Positions 6,427-13,835 of a DNA stretch of 38,916 nt are shown here, in pieces. The stretch's first letter is position 1; the number at the start of each line of letters is the position of its first letter. The notes below the pieces were generated by a model. The model worked only from the letters and a program-made list of their open reading frames with translations. It was not told where the DNA came from and ran no database searches. Source of the stretch: an uncultured Odoribacter sp. (lineage in GTDB: Bacteria; Bacteroidota; Bacteroidia; Bacteroidales; Marinifilaceae). Made by a program: the position numbers and the translations under genes. The stretch is taken from contig CALUKF010000026.1 of NCBI GenBank assembly GCA_944321145.1, positions 1 through 38,916 on the forward strand, read 5' to 3'.

Positions 6427-6478
6427 CATACTCCTCCGGCTGCTTCGCAGCCACCTCCCCTATCTTAGGGGAGGAGTT
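6427..6478 (-). repeat. Arm B of the hairpin repeat, between lipB and the DUF559 gene
   Basis: The sequence runs CATACTCC, then the perfect stem GGCTGC-TTC-GCAGCC, then CCTCCCCTA-TCT-TAGGGGAGG. It is the best-preserved arm B in the window, with both stems intact. It starts 28 bases ahead of the DUF559 ATG and ends 10 bases after the lipB stop. No arm A accompanies it. Confidence 0.85.
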
Positions 6479-6488
6479 GATTATCAGA

Positions 6489-7181
6489 CTACAACAATTG
6501 GCATGGAAGGGAAACGGTGTGGATTTGGAGGGTTTCTTCCAGGGCGGAACGGAGGCGGGTCTGGACGTCGGCAAAGGGGACGGGAGAGCCTAATTCGCGG
6601 GCAATGGAGGTGACGCCTTTGTCTACGAAGCCGCAAGGATTGATGTAGGAAAAATAAGTGAGGTCGGTGTTGACGTTGAGGGCAAGCCCGTGCATGGTGA
6701 CGCTGCGGGAGCATTTGACGCCGATGGCGCAGATTTTGCGGGCACGGGGAGTGTCGCCGTCGAGCCAGACGCCTGTGGCGCCGGGGACGCGGCCGCCGGT
6801 GATGCCGTAGGCGGCGATGGTGCGGATGACGGCTTCTTCGAGGCAATTGACGTATTCACGGACGCCTATGCCGAGGGCGTCGAGGTCGAGAATGGGGTAA
6901 GCCACGAGCTGTCCGGGTCCGTGGAAGGTGATGTCGCCGCCACGGTCGACTTTGAAGAGGTCGACGTGTTTTGCGGCAAGCTGAGCCTGGGAGAGAAGCA
7001 TGTTGGCAGCATGCCCGCTTTTGCCGAGGGTGTAGACGGGATAGTGCTCGACGAAAAGGAGGATGCCCTCCCCTTCCGCTTTGCCGGAGAGCTTGGCGTC
7101 GATTTGCCGGGCGAGGAGGCGCTCCTGAAGCTCCCACACTTCGCTATAGGCACGTTGCCCGAGGTCTTGGAACTGTACCAT
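6489..7181 (-). CDS. lipB: Octanoyl-[acyl-carrier-protein]:protein octanoyltransferase
   Basis: The 230-residue cytoplasmic enzyme moves octanoate from acyl carrier protein to the lipoyl domains of 2-oxoacid dehydrogenases and the glycine cleavage H protein. Family signatures are complete: RGGDITFHGPGQLVAYPI from residue 80, RKICAIGVKCSR with the active-site Lys149, TMHGLALNV, and NPCGF with the nucleophile Cys183. Length is normal. It follows lipA by nine bases on the same strand, so the two steps of lipoate synthesis form an operon driven from the promoter at 8083-8114. A repeat arm follows immediately after its stop. Confidence 0.95.
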   Translation of the reverse strand: MVQFQDLGQRAYSEVWELQERLLARQIDAKLSGKAEGEGILLFVEHYPVYTLGKSGHAANMLLSQAQLAAKHVDLFKVDRGGDITFHGPGQLVAYPILDLDALGIGVREYVNCLEEAVIRTIAAYGITGGRVPGATGVWLDGDTPRARKICAIGVKCSRSVTMHGLALNVNTDLTYFSYINPCGFVDKGVTSIARELGSPVPFADVQTRLRSALEETLQIHTVSLPCQLL

Positions 7182-7190
7182 GGCGAAAGG

Positions 7191-8057
7191 TTATTTGGTT
7201 TGCGCGGGACGGATGACGTGGCGTTCGGCATGGTAACTGGAACGCACAAGGGGACCGCTCTCGACAAAGGCGAATCCTTTGCTTAAGCCGATGGCGGCAT
7301 ATTCCTTAAACGTATCGGGATGGACATATTCCTCGACAGGGATGTTTCGGGCTGTGGGCTGAAGATATTGCCCGATGGTCATGACACGGCAGCCGACAGC
7401 GAGGAGGTCGTCCATAGTCTGGAGGATTTCGTCGCGCGTCTCGCCCAAGCCGAGCATGATGCCTGACTTGGCGGTGATGCCGGAACGCGCCACCTGGGCG
7501 AGCACCCGGAGGGAGGTGTCGTATTTGGCACGGCTGCGCACACGGTCGGAAAGGCGGCGGACAGTCTCCAGGTTGTGGGAGATGACTTCGGGGCGGGCGT
7601 CAATCACACGGGCGACTAATTCCTCACGTCCCTGGAAATCAGGGATGAGGGTTTCCATGGTCGTGTCCGGATTTTCGCGTTTAATCGCCTCGATGACCTT
7701 CACCCAATGGGAGGCGCCAAGGTCGTCCACATCGTCGCGGTCAACGGAAGTAATCACGACGTGCTTCAGCTTCAAGGCTTTGACGGACTGCGCCACATGC
7801 TCCGGCTCGGCAGGGTCGAGGGGGGCGGGATGCCCCGTGGTGACGTTGCAGAAACGGCAGGCGCGCGTGCAGATGTTGCCGCCAATCATGAAAGTGGCAG
7901 TGCCGCATCCCCAGCATTCGCCCTGATTGGGACAGCGGCCGCTGGTGCATATCGTGTTCAACCGGTTATCGCGTATTGTGTTCATCACTTCGACGGACAA
8001 TGCGCCCATCGGCAATTGGATTTTCAACCATTCGGGTTTCCTTCTGTTTGTAGCCAT
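7191..8057 (-). CDS. lipA: Lipoyl synthase
   Basis: The 288-residue radical SAM enzyme inserts two sulfurs into the protein-bound octanoyl chain made by LipB. Both iron-sulfur sites are visible: the auxiliary cluster cysteines Cys37, Cys42 and Cys48 (CTSGRCPNQGEC) and the radical SAM triad Cys63, Cys67 and Cys70 (CTRACRFC). The C-terminal RSSY motif, whose serine binds the auxiliary cluster, is present in GPLVRSSYHAE. It is the first gene of the lipA-lipB operon. Confidence 0.96.
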   Translation of the reverse strand: MATNRRKPEWLKIQLPMGALSVEVMNTIRDNRLNTICTSGRCPNQGECWGCGTATFMIGGNICTRACRFCNVTTGHPAPLDPAEPEHVAQSVKALKLKHVVITSVDRDDVDDLGASHWVKVIEAIKRENPDTTMETLIPDFQGREELVARVIDARPEVISHNLETVRRLSDRVRSRAKYDTSLRVLAQVARSGITAKSGIMLGLGETRDEILQTMDDLLAVGCRVMTIGQYLQPTARNIPVEEYVHPDTFKEYAAIGLSKGFAFVESGPLVRSSYHAERHVIRPAQTK

Positions 8058-8082
8058 AATTCATTGTTTTCTGAAAACGGGG

Positions 8083-8114
8083 CAAAGGTAAGCACATCCG
8101 GGCGCATCGCCAAA
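8083..8114 (-). promoter_or_regulatory. Promoter of the lipA-lipB operon
   Basis: On the minus strand, TTTG (8111-8114) and TACCTTTG (8083-8090) are 20 bases apart, a full match to the Bacteroidota promoter pattern. The -7 box lies 26 bases ahead of the lipA start codon. Confidence 0.65.
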
Positions 8115-8130
8115 CTTCGAGGCGATTTTA

Positions 8131-8160
8131 TAAAAAAGAGGCTGCGCTTCACAGCGCAAC
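8131..8160 (-). terminator. Rho-independent terminator downstream of nth
   Basis: Read on the minus strand, a TGCGCT/AGCGCA stem with a four-base loop (8143-8158) is followed after a few bases by six T residues (complement of 8132-8137). It separates the nth transcript from the lipA promoter. Confidence 0.65.
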
Positions 8161-8302
8161 CCCCATCTTACTAACCCTTAAAACTGTAATTGAAATGAGT
8201 AACTGTTCCCGTTTCGTACTCCTCAGTCGTTTTTAAAGTCCGTTTTACTAGTTGTTTTCATAGAGTAGACGGAGGAAGGGGGAAAAGGTTGCGTGCGGGG
8301 GA
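8161..8302 (-). other. Intergenic stretch downstream of nth, possible small RNA or 3' UTR
   Basis: There is no open frame of note in these 142 bases. On the minus strand they run directly into the terminator at 8131-8160. This could be the 3' UTR of nth or a separate small RNA. No matching -7 box was found, so the second reading is weak. Confidence 0.25.
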
Positions 8303-8938
8303 CTATTTTTTTGAAAAAAATTTGCACCAAGGAGTGATGCCGCAGTCGGCGCATTTGGGTTTGCGGGCAGTGCAAACATAACGACCGTGGAGGATGAGCC
8401 AGTGGTGGGCGTTGGAGAGCATCTCTTGAGGGATGCCGGCGACGAGTTGGCGTTCTACTTCCAGAGGGGTTTTGGCATTATCTGCCAAGCCGATGCGGTT
8501 TGAAACGCGGAAGACGTGGGTGTCTACAGGCATGGCGGGACGGCGGAATGCCACAGCCATGACCACGTTGGCGGTCTTGCGCCCGACGCCGGGGAGGGTC
8601 TGGAGGTCGTCCATGTTGTCAGGCACGACGCCACCGAAGTCTGCCATGAGTTTCACTGCCATGGCATGGAGGTGCTCCGCCTTGCTGTTGGGATAGGAAA
8701 TGGACTTGATGAGGGCGCGGATTTCGTCCACGGTGCCGGCTGCCAGAGAAGCGGGGTCGGGGAAGCGGGCGAAAAGGGCGGGCGTAGTCATATTCACCCG
8801 CTTGTCGGTGCATTGGGCGGAAAGCATGACCGCCACGAGGAGTTCGTAAGGGGTATTGTAGTGCAGTTCAGTGTCGACGGCGCCTACATGTTCGGCAAAC
8901 CAGGAAAGGACGTGCTGGAATCTTTCTTCTTTTGTCAT
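8303..8938 (-). CDS. nth: Endonuclease III (DNA glycosylase/AP lyase)
   Basis: The 211-residue base-excision repair enzyme removes oxidised pyrimidines and cleaves the abasic site. The helix-hairpin-helix motif LPGVGRKTAN carries the catalytic Lys121, and the catalytic Asp139 follows in PVDTHVFR. The C-terminal [4Fe-4S] site has the standard spacing Cys189-x6-Cys196-x2-Cys199-x5-Cys205. Length is normal. It is monocistronic, with a terminator at 8131-8160 and the relA/spoT-type gene divergent upstream. Confidence 0.96.
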   Translation of the reverse strand: MTKEERFQHVLSWFAEHVGAVDTELHYNTPYELLVAVMLSAQCTDKRVNMTTPALFARFPDPASLAAGTVDEIRALIKSISYPNSKAEHLHAMAVKLMADFGGVVPDNMDDLQTLPGVGRKTANVVMAVAFRRPAMPVDTHVFRVSNRIGLADNAKTPLEVERQLVAGIPQEMLSNAHHWLILHGRYVCTARKPKCADCGITPWCKFFSKK

Positions 8939-8989
8939 AGTGTTGCATTATTTTTCGGCAAAAATAGCATTTTGAAAGCAATTATTCAC

Positions 8990-8997
8990 TACTTTCG
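8990..8997 (+). promoter_or_regulatory. -7-like promoter box of the RelA/SpoT-type gene
   Basis: TACTTTCG differs from TAnnTTTG at one base and lies 25 bases before the ATG at 9023. A TTTG at 8971-8974 is closer than the usual 20 bases, so the -33 box is uncertain. Confidence 0.4.
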
Positions 8998-9022
8998 CGG
9001 GAACTAAATTTATACAACTGAG

Positions 9023-11215
9023 ATGATGCAAACATTGACAGAACCAGAGTACCGCAACGCCATCCGGGAGAAGTACGGCGAAGTGCTGAAGTCCTGCCGG
9101 AATTTGGTCACGCAGGAGGACATCCGGCAAGTGCGCCGGGCTTTTGACATTGCCCTCAAAAACGAGACAAGCGCCGAGAAGCTGAATTACAGGGAGATTC
9201 TCCGTATTTTGGACATCACGCTGATTATCACGCAGGAAATCGGCTTAGGGCGCACGTCGGTGATTTGTGCCTTGGTACACAAGCCTGTGGAAAAAGACTT
9301 GTTGCCGCTGGACGAGGTGCGCCAGATGTTTGGCGACAAGGTGTGGCAAATCAACAAGGGACTGAAGGACATCAGCCACATCTATGCCACACAGAAAATC
9401 GTCGATTCGGAGAATTTCCGGAAATTGCTGCTCAGTTTTGCAGAGGACATCCGGGTGCAGCTCATTTTCCTGGCAGAAAAACTCTATGCCTTGCGGCAGG
9501 CGGAATACCTGACAGAGGCGGAACAGCAGGAATTGGCGAAAGAAACCAGTTACATCTACATCCCCCTCACCCACCGGCTGGGGCTGTATAACATCAAATC
9601 GGAGATGGAAGACCGCGCCCTGCGCTATTCCAATCCGAAAATATACCGCGAAATCGAGCAGAAGCTACAAGAGTCGAAGGATGCCCGGGAAGCCTATATC
9701 ACGGAATTTGCCGCCCCCATCCGCGAGGAGTTAGACCGGAGGGGCATCAAGTATAAAATGAAATACCGCACGAAAACCATTGCGTCTATCCTGAACAAGA
9801 TGCGCAAGAGCCAAGTGGAATTCGAGGAAATATACGACATTTTCGCCTTGCGCTTCATCATCGACAGTACGGGTGAAAACGAGAAACCGGACTGCTGGCG
9901 GGTGTATTCCATCGTGACGGACAAATATGTGCCAAACCCCAGACGACTGAGGGACTGGATTTCAGTGCCGAAATCCAACGGATATGAGTCGCTGCAGACC
10001 ACGGTGCTGGGACCGAGGAACCGGTGGGTGGAAGTGCAAATCCGGACGGAACGCATGGACGAGATTGCAGAAAAAGGCTTTGCCGCCCACTGGAAATACA
10101 AAGGGGGCACGTCTGACAGCATCCTGGAAAACTGGCTGAACGAATTGCGGGAGGTGTTGGAAAGCCCGGAGAGCAATGCCATCGACCTCCTCGACGACAT
10201 GAAAATCAACCTGCAGGACAAAGAGGTACACGTGTTTACGCCCAAGGGCGACCTCATCACCCTGCAGGCAGGCGCGACGCTGCTGGACTTTGCCTACGCT
10301 ATCCACTCCAACATAGGCAACAAGTGCGTGGGGGGAACGGTGAACGGGAAGAACGAAACGCTGCGTTATGTGCTGAAAAACGGCGACCAAATCTCCGTGA
10401 TGACCGCCAGCAACCAGCAGCCGAAAGCCGACTGGCTGAACTTTGCCATCACGTCGAAAGCCCGCAACCGGATACGCCAGTTCCTGAACGAAGAACTGAA
10501 CCACCAAGCGGACATCGGCAAGGAAATGCTTGCCCGACGGCTGAAGAACTGGAAAATCGACTATTCGGAAGAGCTGGTGCGCAAGTTGATGCAGCACTAC
10601 AGATACAAATTTGCCTTAGACCTTTACCACGGCATCGCTACCGGGAAGCATGATTTGGGCGAAATCAAGGACATCCTGACCCACCCGGAAGAGAAACAAC
10701 CTACTGTGCAGCCCCACCGGGACATCAAGGTAGAACAGCCGAAAAAGGCTGTCGAGGACGTGTTGCTGATTGACAAAAATGTGGACAACGTGGATTACAA
10801 ATTTGCCCGTTGCTGCAATCCCGTATACGGGGACGACATCATCGGTTTCGTGTCCATCGGCGAAGGCATCAAGGTGCACCGCCGGCAATGTAAAAATGCC
10901 GTCGAACTGATGCGCCGTTACCCTTACCGCATCGTAAATACCCAATGGACGAATGATGGGGCAACTTCTTATCAGACCATCCTGAACCTGATGGGAAAAG
11001 ACGACCCGAATATCATTACCAAGGTCACGGAGGTCATCGGGAAAGACCCGCATGCCAAGTTGAGGGGCATTTCCGTCAATTCGGCAGAAGGCATTTTCGA
11101 CGGGCATATCACAGTGTTGATTGACAATACGGAGCATTTGGAGCAACTGATTTCAAGACTGAAGCACATTGCAGGTGTGATGAAAGTCAACCGTCAGGAC
11201 TCCATGTTGGAATAA
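9023..11215 (+). CDS. RelA/SpoT-family (p)ppGpp synthetase with degenerate hydrolase domain
   Basis: The 730-residue protein has the full long-RSH layout: N-terminal HD-type region (about 30-190), synthetase (about 235-365), TGS (about 401-462), a conserved Cys-Cys region (KFARCCNPVYGDDI, HRRQC) and a C-terminal ACT domain. The hydrolase HD pair is missing: the expected HD-x-VEDT reads HKPVEK (His86-Lys87), and the usual ADRLHNMR reads AEKLYALR at 151-158. The synthetase keeps its key stretches (YRTKTIASILNKM, NGYESLQTTVLGP, VEVQIRTERMDEIAEKG). The charge motif that is RxKD in bifunctional and ExDD in synthase-only enzymes reads RLRD at 308-311. The likely role is a RelA-like stringent-response synthase, with hydrolysis left to a second homologue elsewhere. 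ATG codons at 9023 and 9026 both fit. Confidence 0.93.
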   Translation: MMQTLTEPEYRNAIREKYGEVLKSCRNLVTQEDIRQVRRAFDIALKNETSAEKLNYREILRILDITLIITQEIGLGRTSVICALVHKPVEKDLLPLDEVRQMFGDKVWQINKGLKDISHIYATQKIVDSENFRKLLLSFAEDIRVQLIFLAEKLYALRQAEYLTEAEQQELAKETSYIYIPLTHRLGLYNIKSEMEDRALRYSNPKIYREIEQKLQESKDAREAYITEFAAPIREELDRRGIKYKMKYRTKTIASILNKMRKSQVEFEEIYDIFALRFIIDSTGENEKPDCWRVYSIVTDKYVPNPRRLRDWISVPKSNGYESLQTTVLGPRNRWVEVQIRTERMDEIAEKGFAAHWKYKGGTSDSILENWLNELREVLESPESNAIDLLDDMKINLQDKEVHVFTPKGDLITLQAGATLLDFAYAIHSNIGNKCVGGTVNGKNETLRYVLKNGDQISVMTASNQQPKADWLNFAITSKARNRIRQFLNEELNHQADIGKEMLARRLKNWKIDYSEELVRKLMQHYRYKFALDLYHGIATGKHDLGEIKDILTHPEEKQPTVQPHRDIKVEQPKKAVEDVLLIDKNVDNVDYKFARCCNPVYGDDIIGFVSIGEGIKVHRRQCKNAVELMRRYPYRIVNTQWTNDGATSYQTILNLMGKDDPNIITKVTEVIGKDPHAKLRGISVNSAEGIFDGHITVLIDNTEHLEQLISRLKHIAGVMKVNRQDSMLE

Positions 11216-11246
11216 AGAAATTTATTAACGATAAAAACATTAGAAT

Positions 11247-13766
11247 ATGAAAACATTCCTTCTTTCATTACTGCTTGCAGGCAGCGTCAGCGTGCAAGCC
11301 CAGAACATCAAAGAATGGCTTACCCTCACCCCGATACGGGTGGAAAAGCCTGCATTCAGCGAGACTAATAACGTCAAAGACCAAACCTTCACGGACGCCA
11401 TGCTGGCAGAATACGGCGGACTGAACGTGCACAACCTCTGCCCTCAAGCCGACGGCAAGGAAGGTTCTTTGACGTGGAGCGTTGCCCGCACAGCTCAAGA
11501 CACCGTAGTGGCAAATGCCGGCAACGAATGGCAACTCCATTATGCAGCCACTTACATCAGCAACCCTGAATGGATTAGCGGCGAGTTGAGTTTCCAGCTA
11601 TTCGGCGCAGCGGAAATCTATATCGACGGAGTAAGGAAAGCCGTGACTAAAAGCCTGCAACCCGCCTTACGCACGGTGCCCGTGGAATGGATACCGGGGA
11701 AACACACGGTGGTAGTCAAAACGCTCAGCCGAGGGGGAAACCTCGTGTTCGCCCATTTCAAGGCTGACAAGGAATTTGCAGAGGAAACCGTGGAATTTTC
11801 TGTTTCGCCCGAGCGAGGCAAGTGCATCTATGACGTGCTGAACGGCAAAAATGTCAGCCGGCTGTACCTGTCCGACTCCGGCAAATACGCCATTGTGGGC
11901 ATTACAAACACGGTGGACGGAAAGACAAGCAGCAATACGTATATTTACCGCATTGCTGACAAGGAAATTGTCTATACGTTTCCTGGCAACAGCGCCGGCA
12001 ATCTGCAATGGATTCCCGGCAAGGAGGCACTCTCTTTCCTGCAAAATGAGGGCAATGCCCGTTCACTCTATGCCTACGACGTGGAAAGCCGGCAACTGAC
12101 TTGCCTTATTCGCGAAGACAACGCCATTCGCAATTACACATGGGCACCAGACCGCTCGTACCTCATTTATACCAACAACGAGAATTACGCCGACCCGAAA
12201 TGGGAATTGCGCAAACTGGCAGGCATGGAAGACCGCCAGGAGTATTTCCGCAACCGGAGTTTCCTTTATAAATATGACTTCGCCACAGGCATGCACAGCC
12301 GGCTCACGTGGGGCAACCTGACAACCTCGCTGATGGACATCAGCCCTGACGGGAAACAAATCCTCTTCTCCACCTCGTGCCCGGACTACAGCCGGTTCCC
12401 TTATGACAGGCAAGACATTTATTTGATGGATTTGGAAACCATGAAGGTAGATACCTTGTGGAAAGACCGGAGGTTTTCCATTTTCTGCAGTTTTTCACCC
12501 GACGGGAAACAACTCTTGGTGCAGGGGGGAGCATCGGCATTTGGCAACCTCGGTGAAAATGTGGGCAAGAAGCAGATTCCCAACCAATACGATGTGCAAC
12601 TCTACATCTACGACCTGGCAAGCAAAGAAGTGCAACCCATCACCCGTGACTTTGCCCCCTCGATTGACGCGGCAGTATGGCACAACAACGGCAAGATTTA
12701 CGCCAAAGTAACGGACGCGGATTTCGTGCGCCTCTATTGTTATGCCGATGGCAAATTTACACAGATGGATTGTCCGGGAGATATGATACAGGCATTCAGC
12801 CTTGCCGAAAATGCAGAAGCAATGATGTTCACCTCCACGACGGTACATTCCCCGGTGCAAATCTACACCTGCGACCTCGCTACGGGAGAAGCAGCCTTGT
12901 GGGACAGTCCTTGCGCAGAACAATACAAGCACATTGTGTTTGGAGAAATGAAAGATTGGGATTACAACTATAAGAAAGGCACAGTTATAGACGGGCGTTA
13001 TTACCTGCCTGCTGATTTTGACCCGCAAAAGAAATACCCGTTGATTGTCTATTACTACGGAGGAACGACTCCTGTTTCACGTACTTTTGGAGGACGCTGG
13101 CCTTTCAACCTCTACACGGCAAACGGCTATGTGGTTTATGTGCTCCAGCCTTCCGGCGCCATCGGATACGGACAGGAATTTTCTGCCCGCCACCAAAACA
13201 ATTGGGGCAAGACGACGGCAGACGAGATTATCGCTTCCGTCAAGGCATTTGCAGAGGCGCATCCTTTCATCGACAAAGAACATATCGGTTGCATGGGTGC
13301 TTCCTACGGCGGTTTCACGACCGAATACCTGACGACGCAGACCGACATTTTTGCCTGTGCCATCTCGCATGCCGGCATTTCCTCCATCTCCAGCTATTGG
13401 GGCGAAGGATATTGGGGATTTGGTTACAGCACGAACGCCTCGGCTTATTCCTTCCCATGGAACCGCCGCGACATTTACGTAGACCAAAGCCCGCTCTTCA
13501 ATGCCGACAAGGTGAAGGTGCCTATCCTCTTGATTCACGGAACAGCAGATGTCAATGTTCCGACGGGGGAAAGCATCCAGTTCTACACGGCACTGAAACT
13601 TCTGGGGAAAGATGCAGAACTGGTGTTGGTGAAGAATGCCGACCATGCCGTTGTGGACTACGAACAACGTATCCTGTGGAACAACACCATCCTCTCCTAC
13701 TTTGCCAAATATCTGAAAGACAAACCGGCATGGTGGGAGCACCAATACAAAGACTTGAACCTTTAA
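11247..13766 (+). CDS. Secreted S9 family serine peptidase (prolyl oligopeptidase / DPP type)
   Basis: The 839-residue exported peptidase begins with a signal peptide (MKTFLLSLLLAGSVSVQAQ). The middle carries WD-like beta-propeller repeats (ISPDGKQILFS, FSPDGKQLLVQG). The C-terminal alpha/beta hydrolase domain from about residue 580 has the catalytic triad Ser686 in GASYGGF, Asp768 in HGTADVNVP and His800 in NADHAV. Proteins of this layout in Bacteroidota are periplasmic or surface peptidases that release di- or tripeptides, or broader oligopeptidases. A domain before the propeller (about 90-180) looks like a small beta-sandwich. The gene starts 31 bases after the relA/spoT-type gene and could be read from the same transcript. 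Exact specificity cannot be told. Confidence 0.9.
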   Translation: MKTFLLSLLLAGSVSVQAQNIKEWLTLTPIRVEKPAFSETNNVKDQTFTDAMLAEYGGLNVHNLCPQADGKEGSLTWSVARTAQDTVVANAGNEWQLHYAATYISNPEWISGELSFQLFGAAEIYIDGVRKAVTKSLQPALRTVPVEWIPGKHTVVVKTLSRGGNLVFAHFKADKEFAEETVEFSVSPERGKCIYDVLNGKNVSRLYLSDSGKYAIVGITNTVDGKTSSNTYIYRIADKEIVYTFPGNSAGNLQWIPGKEALSFLQNEGNARSLYAYDVESRQLTCLIREDNAIRNYTWAPDRSYLIYTNNENYADPKWELRKLAGMEDRQEYFRNRSFLYKYDFATGMHSRLTWGNLTTSLMDISPDGKQILFSTSCPDYSRFPYDRQDIYLMDLETMKVDTLWKDRRFSIFCSFSPDGKQLLVQGGASAFGNLGENVGKKQIPNQYDVQLYIYDLASKEVQPITRDFAPSIDAAVWHNNGKIYAKVTDADFVRLYCYADGKFTQMDCPGDMIQAFSLAENAEAMMFTSTTVHSPVQIYTCDLATGEAALWDSPCAEQYKHIVFGEMKDWDYNYKKGTVIDGRYYLPADFDPQKKYPLIVYYYGGTTPVSRTFGGRWPFNLYTANGYVVYVLQPSGAIGYGQEFSARHQNNWGKTTADEIIASVKAFAEAHPFIDKEHIGCMGASYGGFTTEYLTTQTDIFACAISHAGISSISSYWGEGYWGFGYSTNASAYSFPWNRRDIYVDQSPLFNADKVKVPILLIHGTADVNVPTGESIQFYTALKLLGKDAELVLVKNADHAVVDYEQRILWNNTILSYFAKYLKDKPAWWEHQYKDLNL

Positions 13767-13798
13767 ACGGAAATGGCAATATTTACGAATTATATGCG

Positions 13799-13806
13799 TA
13801 CCTTTG
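13799..13806 (+). promoter_or_regulatory. -7 promoter box for transketolase
   Basis: TACCTTTG matches the Bacteroidota -7 consensus and lies 29 bases ahead of the ATG at 13836. The -33 region is AT-rich but lacks a clean TTTG. Confidence 0.5.
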
Positions 13807-13835
13807 TACAGACAAAATCACAAATTTGACAAGAT

